Assembly (NCBI GenBank): GCA_910586365.1
Contig: CAJUGP010000016.1
Coordinates: 1 to 39,831, forward strand
Direction of reading: 5' to 3'
DNA length: 39,831 bases
DNA from: an uncultured Christensenella sp.
GTDB taxonomy: Bacteria; Bacillota; Clostridia; Christensenellales; Borkfalkiaceae
In this document: piece by piece, positions 1 to 8,260 of the stretch
How the letters are laid out: the number at the start of each line of letters is the position of its first letter
How positions within the stretch are numbered: position 1 is the stretch's first letter
Made by a program: the position numbers and the translations under genes
Notes under the pieces: generated by a model
Database searches by the model: none
Told to the model about the DNA's origin: nothing
The model's input: only the letters and a program-made list of their open reading frames with translations

Positions 1-28
1 CTTTCCCTACACGACGCTCTTCCGATCT
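1..28. other. Illumina TruSeq read-1 adapter remnant (non-biological)
   Basis: The first 28 bases are identical to the 3' part of the standard Illumina TruSeq universal/read-1 adapter and end in its characteristic CTTCCGATCT. A reading frame for the HsdS C-terminus begins directly after it, at base 29. This is untrimmed library sequence carried into the assembly, not genome. Confidence 0.97.
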
Positions 29-169
29 GTACCTATACCAACCGATGCGGAACAACGGAAGGTTGGAGAAATTTTCAAACAACTCGACAACCTTATCAAT
101 CTTTATCGGCAGCAGATTGAAAAGCTCAAAAATATCAAGTCTGCACTGCTTGAAAAGATGTTTGTATAG
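29..169 (+). CDS. hsdS: Type I restriction-modification specificity subunit, C-terminal fragment
   Basis: An open frame of 46 codons runs from the adapter junction to a TAG at 167-169. It reads PIPTDAEQRKVGEIF, then an LDNLINLYRQQIEKLK helix, and ends ALLEKMFV. This is the usual end of HsdS: the conserved (L/I)P..EQ(R/K)K segment, the coiled-coil spacer helix that separates the two target-recognition domains, and the terminal ALLxKMF box. HsdS gives sequence specificity to the HsdMS methylase and the HsdRMS nuclease. The 5' part is missing because the contig starts here, so the recognition domains cannot be seen. The stop is 22 bases before hsdR, which fits one hsdM-hsdS-hsdR operon; hsdM would lie outside. 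Confidence 0.88.
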   Translation, partial: VPIPTDAEQRKVGEIFKQLDNLINLYRQQIEKLKNIKSALLEKMFV

Positions 170-191
170 CGAAAGAAAAGAGGGTAAAAAA

Positions 192-3100
192 ATGGATTTT
201 GACAGCGAACTTGAATTTGAGCGCGCATTTATCAAACAGCTCTTTGAAAAGGGTTGGGAAACGACCGTTTTGAAAAATAAAACGGAAAAAGAACTGCTCC
301 AAAATTGGGCGGAAATTCTTTTTGAAAACAACCGAGGAGTAGACCGCTTAAACGATTATCCGTTGACCGAAACGGAAATGGATCAAATCGTCGAGCAAAT
401 TCAAACGCTGCGCACGCCCTTGAAATTAAACGGATTTATTAACGGTAAAACAATACACATCAAAAGAGATAATCCGAACGATAAAATCCATTTCGGCAAG
501 GAAGTAAGCCTTACGATTTACGATCGGCAGGAAATTGCCGCAGGGCGCAGTCGATATCAGATTGCAGAACAGCCGAAATTTCCCGCAAAATCGAGTTTGC
601 TAAACGATCGGCGCGGGGATATGATGCTGCTCATCAACGGAATGCCTTTCTTTCATATCGAATTAAAACGCAGCGGCGTGCCTGTAAGTCAAGCATGCAA
701 CCAGATTGAAAAGTATGCGCACGAAGGTATCTTTACGGGTTTGTTCTCGTTAGTGCAGATTTTTCTTGCGATGAATCCCGACGATGCGGTATACTTTGCC
801 AACCCCGGTCCGGACGGAAAATTCAACAAAGATTACTATTTCCATTGGGCAAACTTTAACAACGAACCCATAAACGATTGGCAGGGTATCGCGTCGAGCT
901 TGCTGTCCATTCCCATGGCGCATCAACTGATCGGTTTTTATACGGTAGCCGACGATACGGACGGCATATTAAAGGTCATGCGCAGTTATCAATATTATGC
1001 CGCAAGCGCCATTTCGGATAAAGTATCGAAAACGAAGTGGGGCGAAGAGAACAAACACGGCGGTTACATATGGCATACGACGGGGTCGGGCAAGACGATG
1101 ACCTCCTTCAAATCGGCGCAGCTCATTGCAAACTCGAAGGATGCGGACAAAGTTGTTTTTCTGATGGACAGAATCGAGCTTGGAACGCAATCCTTGCTCG
1201 AATACAGAGGCTTTGCCGAAGATGCGGAATCGGTTCAAGCGACGGAAAATACCGAGGTTCTTATCTCGAAATTAAAAAGTTCCGACCCTGCCGATACGCT
1301 GATCGTGACGTCGATTCAGAAGATGAGCAATATTAAGGCGGACGACGCCGTAAACGGGAAAGACGTTAAAACCATCAACGAAAAACGCCTTGTATTCATC
1401 GTAGACGAGTGTCACCGTTCCACGTTTGGCGAAATGTTAAGCGTCATAAAAAATACGTTCCCCGCGGCGATTTTTTTCGGTTTTACGGGTACGCCGATTC
1501 ATGACGAAAATCAAAAAAATAAGAATACCACGGCGACGGTGTTCGGCGACGAATTGCACCGTTACAGCATTGCCGACGGCATTCGGGATAAAAACGTGCT
1601 CGGTTTTGATCCGTACATGGTATGCACTTACCGCGATAAGGATTTACGGCAAGCCGTCGCGTTAGAGCAAGCCAGAGCCAAAGACTTGCAAGAAGTTCTC
1701 GGCGATCCGCGCAAGCGTAAAATCTATTATGATTACATGGATGCACGCAAAATTCCTATGGCGGGCTATTACAACGGCGCGGGGAATTATGTAAGAGGGA
1801 TAGAAGACTTCCTCGGCAGATCGCAATATGACAGAGACGAACACAGAGAGCAGGTCGTAAAGGATATTTTAGAGGGTTGGCAGACGTTGAGTCGCGGCGG
1901 GAAATTTCACGCGATTTTTGCAACCGACAGCATTCCCGAAGCGATTGCGTATTACCGTCTTTTCAAATCGAAAGAAACATGTTTGAACATAACGGCACTG
2001 TTCGATCAGAATATCGACAACAACGAAGGCGCAGCGCTGAAAGAGGACGCCGTTGTTGAAATGTTGGAAGACTATAATAAGCGTTACGACCAAAAATTTA
2101 CGATACCGACTTATCAAAGATTCAAAAAAGACGTTTCGCTGAGATTGGCGCACAAAAAGGCATATATGGGGGTCGAGCGTGATCCGGAGCAGCAAATCGA
2201 TCTGCTGATCGTAGTAGACCAAATGCTGACGGGGTTCGATTCGAAATGGATCAATACGCTTTACCTCGATAAACTGATGCGGTACGAAAACATTATTCAA
2301 GCATTTTCGCGGACCAACCGTTTGTTCGGTGCGGAGAAACCGTTCGGAACGATCCGATACTATCGCAAACCGCATACCATGAAGCGCAACATCGATAGCG
2401 CCGTAAAACTCTATTCGGGCGACAAACCGCTTGGGTTGTTTGTCGATCGGCTTGAGGGCAATCTGCATTCGATCAATGCGGTATTTCAACAAATCAACGA
2501 GCTGTTTGCCGCCGAACGGATCGCGAATTTTGAGCGTTTACCCGATACGCGCGAGGGGAAAGCGAAGTTTGCTTTGCTGTATAAACAGCTGAATGCCTAT
2601 CTCGAAGCGGCAAAAATACAGGGGTTCGTATGGAGTAAAACCGAATACCGTTTCAAGCATGACGGCGGGAAAACGGTTACGGTTGTGCTTGCGTTGGATG
2701 AGCGTACCTATCTCACGCTGTTGCAGCGATATAAAGAGCTTTCCCGCTCGGTTATGCTCGGCGACGACGCGCCGTTTGAAATCGAAGGGTATATTACCGA
2801 AATCAATACGGGCGTGATTGACGCCGCATATATGAACGCACGTTTTGAAAAGTATATAAAAGCTTTGCAGTCCGATGCGCCTGCCGAAGTAATCGAACAG
2901 ACGCTGAACGAGCTGCATAAGACCTTTGCTTCGCTGTCGCAGGAAGAGCAGAAATACGCCAATCTCTTTTTAAGGGACGTCGAACGCGGCGATGCACACA
3001 TGGAAGACGGCAAAACGCTTCGCGATTATATTACCGTATATCACGTCAACGCAAGGAACGAACAGATTCACCGTTTCGCCGCGGCGCTCGGCGTCGATGA

Positions 3101-3314
3101 GCAAAAATTAAGGGCGATCATGTCGTTACGCGTCAGCGAAAGCAATCTCAACGAATACGGACGGTTCAATGCCCTGGCGGATACGGTCGATAAGGCAGTC
3201 GCAAAGCAATATTTTGAAACGGTTGAAGGGCAGCCCGTTCCGTCCTTTAAGTTATCCATGAAGATTAACGCAATTTTAAGGAAATTTATTTTATCGGACG
3301 GTTTTGAATTGTAA
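192..3314 (+). CDS. hsdR: Type I restriction enzyme, R (endonuclease/translocase) subunit
   Basis: 1040 residues, the normal length for HsdR. This is the ATP-dependent DNA translocase and nuclease of a type I system, acting with HsdM and HsdS on unmodified DNA. The N-terminal PD-(D/E)xK nuclease is visible as D143 followed by E157-L-K159. The SF2 motor follows: Walker A TTGSGKT with K301, DECH box with D405, then FGFTGTP in motif III and a QAFSRTNR motif VI near residue 705. The C-terminal third is the helical HsdM-contact region. The ATG at 192 is preferred because AGAGGG lies 7 bases upstream; the frame is also open upstream to base 45, but that extension overlaps hsdS and resembles no HsdR. 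All motifs are intact, so the subunit should be active if hsdM and hsdS are complete. Confidence 0.95.
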   Translation: MDFDSELEFERAFIKQLFEKGWETTVLKNKTEKELLQNWAEILFENNRGVDRLNDYPLTETEMDQIVEQIQTLRTPLKLNGFINGKTIHIKRDNPNDKIHFGKEVSLTIYDRQEIAAGRSRYQIAEQPKFPAKSSLLNDRRGDMMLLINGMPFFHIELKRSGVPVSQACNQIEKYAHEGIFTGLFSLVQIFLAMNPDDAVYFANPGPDGKFNKDYYFHWANFNNEPINDWQGIASSLLSIPMAHQLIGFYTVADDTDGILKVMRSYQYYAASAISDKVSKTKWGEENKHGGYIWHTTGSGKTMTSFKSAQLIANSKDADKVVFLMDRIELGTQSLLEYRGFAEDAESVQATENTEVLISKLKSSDPADTLIVTSIQKMSNIKADDAVNGKDVKTINEKRLVFIVDECHRSTFGEMLSVIKNTFPAAIFFGFTGTPIHDENQKNKNTTATVFGDELHRYSIADGIRDKNVLGFDPYMVCTYRDKDLRQAVALEQARAKDLQEVLGDPRKRKIYYDYMDARKIPMAGYYNGAGNYVRGIEDFLGRSQYDRDEHREQVVKDILEGWQTLSRGGKFHAIFATDSIPEAIAYYRLFKSKETCLNITALFDQNIDNNEGAALKEDAVVEMLEDYNKRYDQKFTIPTYQRFKKDVSLRLAHKKAYMGVERDPEQQIDLLIVVDQMLTGFDSKWINTLYLDKLMRYENIIQAFSRTNRLFGAEKPFGTIRYYRKPHTMKRNIDSAVKLYSGDKPLGLFVDRLEGNLHSINAVFQQINELFAAERIANFERLPDTREGKAKFALLYKQLNAYLEAAKIQGFVWSKTEYRFKHDGGKTVTVVLALDERTYLTLLQRYKELSRSVMLGDDAPFEIEGYITEINTGVIDAAYMNARFEKYIKALQSDAPAEVIEQTLNELHKTFASLSQEEQKYANLFLRDVERGDAHMEDGKTLRDYITVYHVNARNEQIHRFAAALGVDEQKLRAIMSLRVSESNLNEYGRFNALADTVDKAVAKQYFETVEGQPVPSFKLSMKINAILRKFILSDGFEL

Positions 3315-3318
3315 ACGC

Positions 3319-3352
3319 AACGCTTTCGCTTATAACGCGAAAGCGTTTTTTT
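3319..3352 (+). terminator. Intrinsic terminator after hsdR
   Basis: A perfect 11-bp stem (AACGCTTTCGC with GCGAAAGCGTT) closes a 7-base loop and runs into seven T residues, starting four bases after the hsdR stop. Confidence 0.9.
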
Positions 3353-3395
3353 GTAAAGTAATTTGCTTTTTCACGACGCTTTCATGTCAATTTCA

Positions 3396-3424
3396 TTGCG
3401 CAAACATGTTTTTTCCGATATAAT
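3396..3424 (+). promoter_or_regulatory. Promoter of the ABC transporter operon
   Basis: TTGCGC (3396-3401), a 17-base spacer and a perfect TATAAT (3419-3424). The first gene has GGGAGGG four bases before its ATG at 3458. Confidence 0.75.
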
Positions 3425-3457
3425 GTAACGTGTGAGGAAATCGCGCGGGAGGGAAAC

Positions 3458-4159
3458 ATGAGCTATCTTTCGTTACAGAATGTGGGGAAGAAGTACAAAA
3501 CGGGTACGGTGGAGGTCGACGCGCTGCGCGGCGTGTCGTTCGATTTGGAGAACGGAGAATTTGCCGTCGTGCTCGGTTCTTCCGGCGCGGGCAAAACGAC
3601 GCTGTTAAATCTGTTGGGCGGCATGGACGCCGCGACGGAGGGGGAAATTCTGCTCGACGGTAAAAACGTCACCGCGCTCGATAAAAAGGGCTTGTGCGAA
3701 TACCGCCGCAGCGACGTGGGCTTTGTGTTTCAGTTTTACAACCTCATGCCCAATCTGACGGCGCTGGAAAACGTGGAGATCGCCGTGGAAATCTGCAAAA
3801 ACCACCTCGACCCGCAGGAAGTGCTCAGAGCCGTCGGGCTGGAAGAACGGTTGAAAAATTTTCCCGCGCAGCTTTCGGGCGGCGAACAGCAGCGCGTTTC
3901 CATTGCGCGCGCCGTGGCGAAAAATCCCAAGCTGCTTTTGTGCGACGAGCCGACGGGCGCGCTCGACTACGTAACGGGCAAAAAAATTCTCAAACTGCTG
4001 TACGACGTATCCAAAGAACAGAAAAAGCTCGTTATCGCCGTCACGCACAACACGGCGTTAAAGGACATGGCGGATAAGGTCATTCATATTAAATCGGGCG
4101 CGATCGAGGCGATCGAAGTAAACGAGCACCCCGTGCCGATAGAGGAGATCGAGTGGTAA
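3458..4159 (+). CDS. ABC transporter ATP-binding protein (MacB/LolD type)
   Basis: 233 residues, the usual size for a stand-alone LolD/MacB/FtsE-class ATPase. Walker A is GSSGAGKTT (K46), the signature LSGGEQQR begins near residue 139, and Walker B is LLLCDEPTGALD (D163-E164). The FxFQFYNLMPNLTALENV stretch is typical of this class. It should energise the FtsX-type permease encoded next, whose start overlaps this stop codon. In Bacillota such pairs export antimicrobial peptides, act as bacitracin-type resistance modules or handle lipoproteins. No two-component system sits beside this pair, so the substrate cannot be named. Confidence 0.93.
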   Translation: MSYLSLQNVGKKYKTGTVEVDALRGVSFDLENGEFAVVLGSSGAGKTTLLNLLGGMDAATEGEILLDGKNVTALDKKGLCEYRRSDVGFVFQFYNLMPNLTALENVEIAVEICKNHLDPQEVLRAVGLEERLKNFPAQLSGGEQQRVSIARAVAKNPKLLLCDEPTGALDYVTGKKILKLLYDVSKEQKKLVIAVTHNTALKDMADKVIHIKSGAIEAIEVNEHPVPIEEIEW

Positions 4160-6138
4160 TGAAAACCTATCTCAAAACGCTCGAACGAATGTATAAAAAA
4201 CACCTCATGCGTTTTCTTTCGATCATCTTTATCGTGGTCGTCAGCGTGGGGTTGGTATCGGGGATCGGGTCGAGCACGGAAAATCTGAAAAGCTCGCTCA
4301 GCGAATATTATAAAACGCAGAACGTGAGCGATTTTATCGTGAAATCGACCGAAGGGGGATTTACCGAAGTGCAGATCGCCGCGGCGGAAGAAGAATTCGG
4401 CGCGGAGAATATCAACGCTGGCATGTCGCTCGACGTCGAGCTGACGTTCGGCGAAGAAAAGGGCACGGCGCGGCTTTATTTTCTCGATTTTGAAAACTGG
4501 ACGGTCAACGTGCCGCGGTACGTTTCGGGGAAAACGGTACAAGAGCTTGCGGCAGAAACGGACGGACGGCAGATTCTTTGCGCGCAAGCTGCCAAAGGAC
4601 TGAAAACGCTTGCGCACGGAACGAAAGTCACCCTCGATTTCAAGGATATTTTAATGCAGTCCGCAGGGCAGGCGGGCGAACCGCTGAGCGAAGATAAGCT
4701 TTCTATATTGGATCGCTTCCTCAAGCCCGTCGAAACCGAAGTGGCGGGTACGGTGACGGACGCGCTCGCGTTCACCGACGACGGCGAACCGAGTTACATT
4801 CAGGAAGAGGGCGCAACCCTGCCCGATACGGTCAACGCGCTCGATTCGCTCCGTACGCTCGATTATATTTTGTATCTCCCCCTGTCGGTCGTGCCTTCGA
4901 TTGCAGGGCATTCTGTTCTGCCGAAAACGGGCGATCTGTATATTACGGCGCGCGATCGCACGCTGTTTTCGTGTTTTTCATCCGATTATAAGCGCTACGT
5001 CGACGAAAATACGCAAAAGATCAAACAGATGATGGCGGTCGAAACGGACGGGGAGCAAACAAGCGGATGCGAAGTGATCACGCTGTACGATAATTACACC
5101 TTTTCGAGCCTCGACGCCTACGGCGATAAAGTGCTCGCGCTCGGTTTCGTGCTGCTTGTGGCGTTCGTTCTCGTCACCGCGCTCGTCGTATCCTCGAACA
5201 TGTCACGGCTGATGGAAGAGGAACGCGCGCAAATCGCCTGTTTGAGAACGCTCGGCTATTCGGGTGTGAAGATCATCACCAAATACATGCTGTTCGCGCT
5301 GATCGCCACGGCGATCGCGGGCGTCGCTTCTTACTTTCTGGGTTTGGGATTGGCGGCGTTTATTTACCATGTATTCAATTACAGTTACGTCATGCCTCCG
5401 CTCGCGTCGCGCGTCGCCATGCTCTTTTACCTTATCACCTATTTTGCGATCGCCGCCGCGATCATCTTCTCGACGCTGTTTGCGGGCATTCGTCTTGTAA
5501 ACGAAAAGCCCGCCGCGCTGCTGCGTCCCCGTCCGCCCAAGGCGGGCAGAAAGGTGATTTTCGAGCGCATGCCCTTCCTCTGGCGCCGTCTGCCCTTCAA
5601 ATATAAATCAACGCTGCGCAACGTGCTGCGTTACCGCAATCGGTTTTATATGACGCTGATCGCCGTCGCCTGTTCGATGGGGCTGGTGCTCGCGGGGCTT
5701 GCGCTGCTCGATATGTGTTTGTTCGGCACGTTCGGTTCGCCCGCGATCGTAGGGTTGGCGTGTGTGATCGTCCTGTTCGCAGGGCTTTTGACGATGGCGG
5801 TCATCTATACCCTGACGGGTATCAATATCAGCGAGCGCAACCGCGAAATCGCCACGCTCATGGTGCTCGGCTATCAGGATAAAGAGGTGGCCGGTTATAT
5901 TTACCGCGAGGTTTATATCAATACGCTCATCGGTATTCTGTTCGGGTATCCCGTGGGCGCGTTGTTGATGTGGGTCGTGTTCAATGTAATGAACTTCGGT
6001 TCGCTTGCATCCGTTTCCTGGTTTATGTGGCTGATCGCGCCCGTCGTGGTGCTTCTGTTCACCGCGTTCGTAACCTTGATTCTGCGCCGCAAAATCGTGA
6101 AAATCGATATGAACGAATCGCTCAAAGCAAATGAATAA
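4159..6138 (+). CDS. FtsX-family ABC transporter permease
   Basis: About 659 residues. There is one N-terminal membrane helix (about 15-35), a large extracytoplasmic domain (about 40-325), three helices with an FtsX domain (about 330-450), a cytoplasmic loop rich in Arg and Lys (PRPPKAGRK), then four more helices (about 495-655). This is the two-FtsX-domain layout of mechanotransmission-type exporters such as the YtrF/BceB relatives and LolCE-like proteins. It pairs with the ATPase just upstream. Start choice: ATG at 4159 overlaps the ATPase stop (TAATG), while an in-frame GTG at 4153 sits 5 bases after AGGAG and may be the real start; the difference is two codons. No terminator is evident after it. 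Confidence 0.9.
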   Translation: MKTYLKTLERMYKKHLMRFLSIIFIVVVSVGLVSGIGSSTENLKSSLSEYYKTQNVSDFIVKSTEGGFTEVQIAAAEEEFGAENINAGMSLDVELTFGEEKGTARLYFLDFENWTVNVPRYVSGKTVQELAAETDGRQILCAQAAKGLKTLAHGTKVTLDFKDILMQSAGQAGEPLSEDKLSILDRFLKPVETEVAGTVTDALAFTDDGEPSYIQEEGATLPDTVNALDSLRTLDYILYLPLSVVPSIAGHSVLPKTGDLYITARDRTLFSCFSSDYKRYVDENTQKIKQMMAVETDGEQTSGCEVITLYDNYTFSSLDAYGDKVLALGFVLLVAFVLVTALVVSSNMSRLMEEERAQIACLRTLGYSGVKIITKYMLFALIATAIAGVASYFLGLGLAAFIYHVFNYSYVMPPLASRVAMLFYLITYFAIAAAIIFSTLFAGIRLVNEKPAALLRPRPPKAGRKVIFERMPFLWRRLPFKYKSTLRNVLRYRNRFYMTLIAVACSMGLVLAGLALLDMCLFGTFGSPAIVGLACVIVLFAGLLTMAVIYTLTGINISERNREIATLMVLGYQDKEVAGYIYREVYINTLIGILFGYPVGALLMWVVFNVMNFGSLASVSWFMWLIAPVVVLLFTAFVTLILRRKIVKIDMNESLKANE

Positions 6139-6181
6139 ACGCGCGCAATATGCCACAAGAATAACGTACGCTTATATTTAC

Positions 6182-6210
6182 TTGACACATTATGGGGGCT
6201 TTGCTATAAT
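6182..6210 (+). promoter_or_regulatory. Consensus sigma-A promoter upstream of the DRE-TIM lyase gene
   Basis: Perfect TTGACA (6182-6187), 17-base spacer, perfect TATAAT (6205-6210). Start of transcription is expected near 6217, giving a leader of about 28 bases with GGAGGG at 6234-6239. This should be a strong, probably constitutive promoter. Confidence 0.9.
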
Positions 6211-6244
6211 AACTATTAAAAACGTTTAATTTTGGAGGGCGCAC

Positions 6245-7639
6245 ATGATTATTTACAACGAAAAATTTAACCTGCTGGAAGACAGGGTTTACGAATACGC
6301 TTTGCAAGATGTGAAGGAACCGCACCTGTACCGCGAACTGTTCGATTACGAATCGGTGCCCAAAATCGCGTTCAATAACCGTCAAGTCCCGTTGAACGTG
6401 CCCGAAGAAATTTGGATGACCGATACGACGTTCCGCGACGGTCAGCAATCGATGTCGCCGTTCACGGTGAAGCAGATCGTCGATCTTTTTCGCCTGATGT
6501 CGCGTTTGGGCGGCGAAAAGGGGTTGGTGCGGCAGTCGGAGTTTTTCGTGTATTCCAAAAAAGATCAGGAAGCGGTGCGCGCCTGTCAGGAATTGGGGTT
6601 GAAGTTTCCCGAAATCACGACTTGGATCCGCGCGAACGAAAAGGACTTCGATTTGGTCAAGAGCATGAACGTCGAAGAGACGGGGATCCTCGTCAGTTGT
6701 TCGGATTACCATATTTTCAAAAAAATGAATTTAACGCGCGCGCAGGCGCTCGATAAATATTTGGGGATCGTAAAAAGCGCGCTTTCGCACGGGATCCGTC
6801 CGCGCTGCCATTTTGAAGATATTACCCGCGCCGATTTCTACGGGTTTGTGGTGCCGTTCGCCACCGAGCTTATGAAGCTCTCGGAGGAAAGCGGCATTCC
6901 CGTCAAGATCAGAATGTGCGATACGATGGGGTTCGGCGTATCCTACCCCGGCGTGACGCTGCCGCGCAGCGTGCAGGGGATCGTATACGGGCTGTTCCAC
7001 TACGCGAACGTGCCGCACGCGCAGCTCGAATGGCACGGGCATAACGATTTTTACAAGGTCGTATCCAACGCCGCGACGGCTTGGCTTTACGGCGCGTCCG
7101 CCGTCAACTGTTCGCTCCTCGGCATCGGCGAGCGCACGGGTAACTGTCCTTTGGAAGCCATGGCGGTGGAGTATGCTTCGCTGCGCGGCACGATGGACGG
7201 CATGGACTTTACGGCGATCACCGAGATCGCGGAATATTTCGAGCGTGAAATCAACTATCTCGTGCCGCCCAAAACGCCGTTCGTGGGGCGCGCGTTCAAT
7301 TCCACGCGGGCGGGGATTCATGCCGACGGCATGCTGAAAGACGAGGAAATATATAATATTTTCGATACGGCAAAGCTGTTTAACCGTCCTGCGCGCGTCG
7401 CCGTGGATAAGACGAGCGGACTTGCGGGCATCGCGTTTTGGATCAACGATTATTATAAATTGCCCGATGACGTTAAAGTGGATAAAGCCGATCCGCTCGT
7501 GTTAAAAATGAAAGAATTGATCGACAGGGAATACGAAGAGGGGCGCAACAGTTCGTTCGGCGACGACGAACTTGTCAATCTCATATACATCATCGACAGT
7601 AAGCGTATCCGAACGCTTGCGGCGTACGCCATGCAGTGA
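6245..7639 (+). CDS. DRE-TIM metallolyase: putative Re-citrate synthase / 2-isopropylmalate synthase-like
   Basis: 464 residues. The HMGL-like TIM barrel is clear: DTTFRDGQQS (60-69) is the DRE-type metal and acid/base motif, ITRADFYGF follows, and WHGHND places the metal-binding H264 and H266. This superfamily condenses acetyl-CoA with 2-oxoacids (isopropylmalate, homocitrate, citramalate and Re-citrate synthases). The N-terminus (LQDVKEPHLYRELF) and the FFVYSKKDQEAV segment remind me of the clostridial group that includes the Re-citrate synthase of Clostridium kluyveri. There is no LeuA C-terminal allosteric domain of the usual length and no leuBCD, aksA/nif or TCA neighbour. It has its own strong promoter and terminator. 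Superfamily certain; exact reaction not proven. Confidence 0.75.
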   Translation: MIIYNEKFNLLEDRVYEYALQDVKEPHLYRELFDYESVPKIAFNNRQVPLNVPEEIWMTDTTFRDGQQSMSPFTVKQIVDLFRLMSRLGGEKGLVRQSEFFVYSKKDQEAVRACQELGLKFPEITTWIRANEKDFDLVKSMNVEETGILVSCSDYHIFKKMNLTRAQALDKYLGIVKSALSHGIRPRCHFEDITRADFYGFVVPFATELMKLSEESGIPVKIRMCDTMGFGVSYPGVTLPRSVQGIVYGLFHYANVPHAQLEWHGHNDFYKVVSNAATAWLYGASAVNCSLLGIGERTGNCPLEAMAVEYASLRGTMDGMDFTAITEIAEYFEREINYLVPPKTPFVGRAFNSTRAGIHADGMLKDEEIYNIFDTAKLFNRPARVAVDKTSGLAGIAFWINDYYKLPDDVKVDKADPLVLKMKELIDREYEEGRNSSFGDDELVNLIYIIDSKRIRTLAAYAMQ

Positions 7640-7646
7640 CTTTTTT

Positions 7647-7674
7647 CCCTTGCTTACGGGCAGGGGTTTTCTTT
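7647..7674 (+). terminator. Terminator after the DRE-TIM lyase gene
   Basis: CCCTTGC (7647-7653) pairs with GCAGGGG (7660-7666) with one T-G wobble and a 6-base loop, followed by TTTTCTTT. It begins eight bases after the stop codon. Confidence 0.65.
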
Positions 7675-7712
7675 ACGGACAAGATTCCTCGGCTTCGCTC
7701 GGAATGACAAAA

Positions 7713-7803
7713 CGTTGTATAACGGAAGCGTCGCAATAATAAGCACGTCGGCATAACGAAAACGTCGCAATAACAAGCATGTCAGCATAACGGAAACGTT
7801 GGA
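7713..7803. repeat. 34-bp imperfect tandem repeat
   Basis: The core CGTCGCAATAA recurs at 7729 and 7763 and in decayed form at 7797, a period of 34 bases, with GCATAACG in each unit. A related piece (TTGTATAACGGAAGCG) precedes it and recurs near 8121. Confidence 0.7.
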
Positions 7804-7889
7804 ATGACAAAATTGCCCTGTCATCCTGAGCGCAGCTCCCGCCCTGTCATCCCGAGTGTAGTTTCCGCTTTGTCTCCCTGAAATAGGGA

Positions 7890-8120
7890 GCTTTGCGGAC
7901 GAGATTCCTCGGCTGCGCTCGGAATGACAAAATACCCTGTCATCCTGAGCGCAGCTCTCGCCCTGTCTCCCTGAGATAGGGGGCTTTGCGGACGAGATTC
8001 CTCGGCTTCGCTCGGAATGACAAAATACCCTGTCATCCTGAGCGCAGCTCTCGCCCTGTCTCCCTGAGATAGGGGGCTTTGCGGACGAGATTCCTCGGCT
8101 TCGCTCGGAATGACAAAACT
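7890..8120. repeat. 93-bp tandem repeat, about 2.5 copies
   Basis: The unit starts at GCTTTGCGGACGAGATTCC at 7890, 7983 and 8076, exactly 93 bases apart, and the copies are nearly identical. Each unit contains arm A, an 8-base gap, a shortened arm B and a small CCCTGAGATAGGG hairpin. Because 93 is a multiple of three, the minus strand stays open as a 31-residue periodic spurious reading frame. Confidence 0.92.
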
Positions 8121-8260
8121 TTGTATAGCGGAAGCGCTCTCGCCCTGTCATCCTGAGCGCAGCCGAAGGATCTGAAATAAGATAACCGCTGCGGAAACTT
8201 TTGAAAAATTTTTCATAAAAAAAAGGATTTTCGGCAAAACGCGTCGTAATTACAAAACGA

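Larger units (their letters stand above)
7683..8173. repeat. Gene-free block of REP-like palindromic repeats
   Basis: About 490 bases between the lyase and dgt hold no credible gene. The block is made of two related arms. Arm A (for example 7683-7709, 7903-7929) reads GATTCCTCGG...GGAATGACA. Arm B (7938-7955 in part, 8146-8173 in full) reads TGTCATCCTGAGCG...GGATCT. Full arm B matches the reverse complement of arm A at 22 of 27 positions, so adjacent A and B arms with an 8-base gap form long imperfect hairpins. Reading through the block on the minus strand gives a fake protein of CHSERSRGIS repeats. A copy of the same family lies at 35513-35686. Confidence 0.9.

Noticed and set aside
45..191. 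N-terminal extension of HsdR
   Set aside because: It is out of frame with and overlaps the HsdS tail, has no ribosome site, and HsdR proteins begin at the MDFDSELEFE position.
7890..8120. CRISPR array
   Set aside because: The repeats are contiguous 93-bp units without unique spacers of constant length, and no cas gene is nearby.
7654..8151. 165-residue minus-strand reading frame with CHSERSRGIS repeats
   Set aside because: It is created by the 93-bp tandem and palindromic repeats, which keep one frame open because 93 is divisible by three. There is no ribosome site and the same motif appears from the unrelated copy near 35.6 kb.
8202..8215. Perfect 14-base palindrome TGAAAAATTTTTCA upstream of dgt
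   Set aside because: It is A/T-run driven and short. It might be an operator but nothing supports this.
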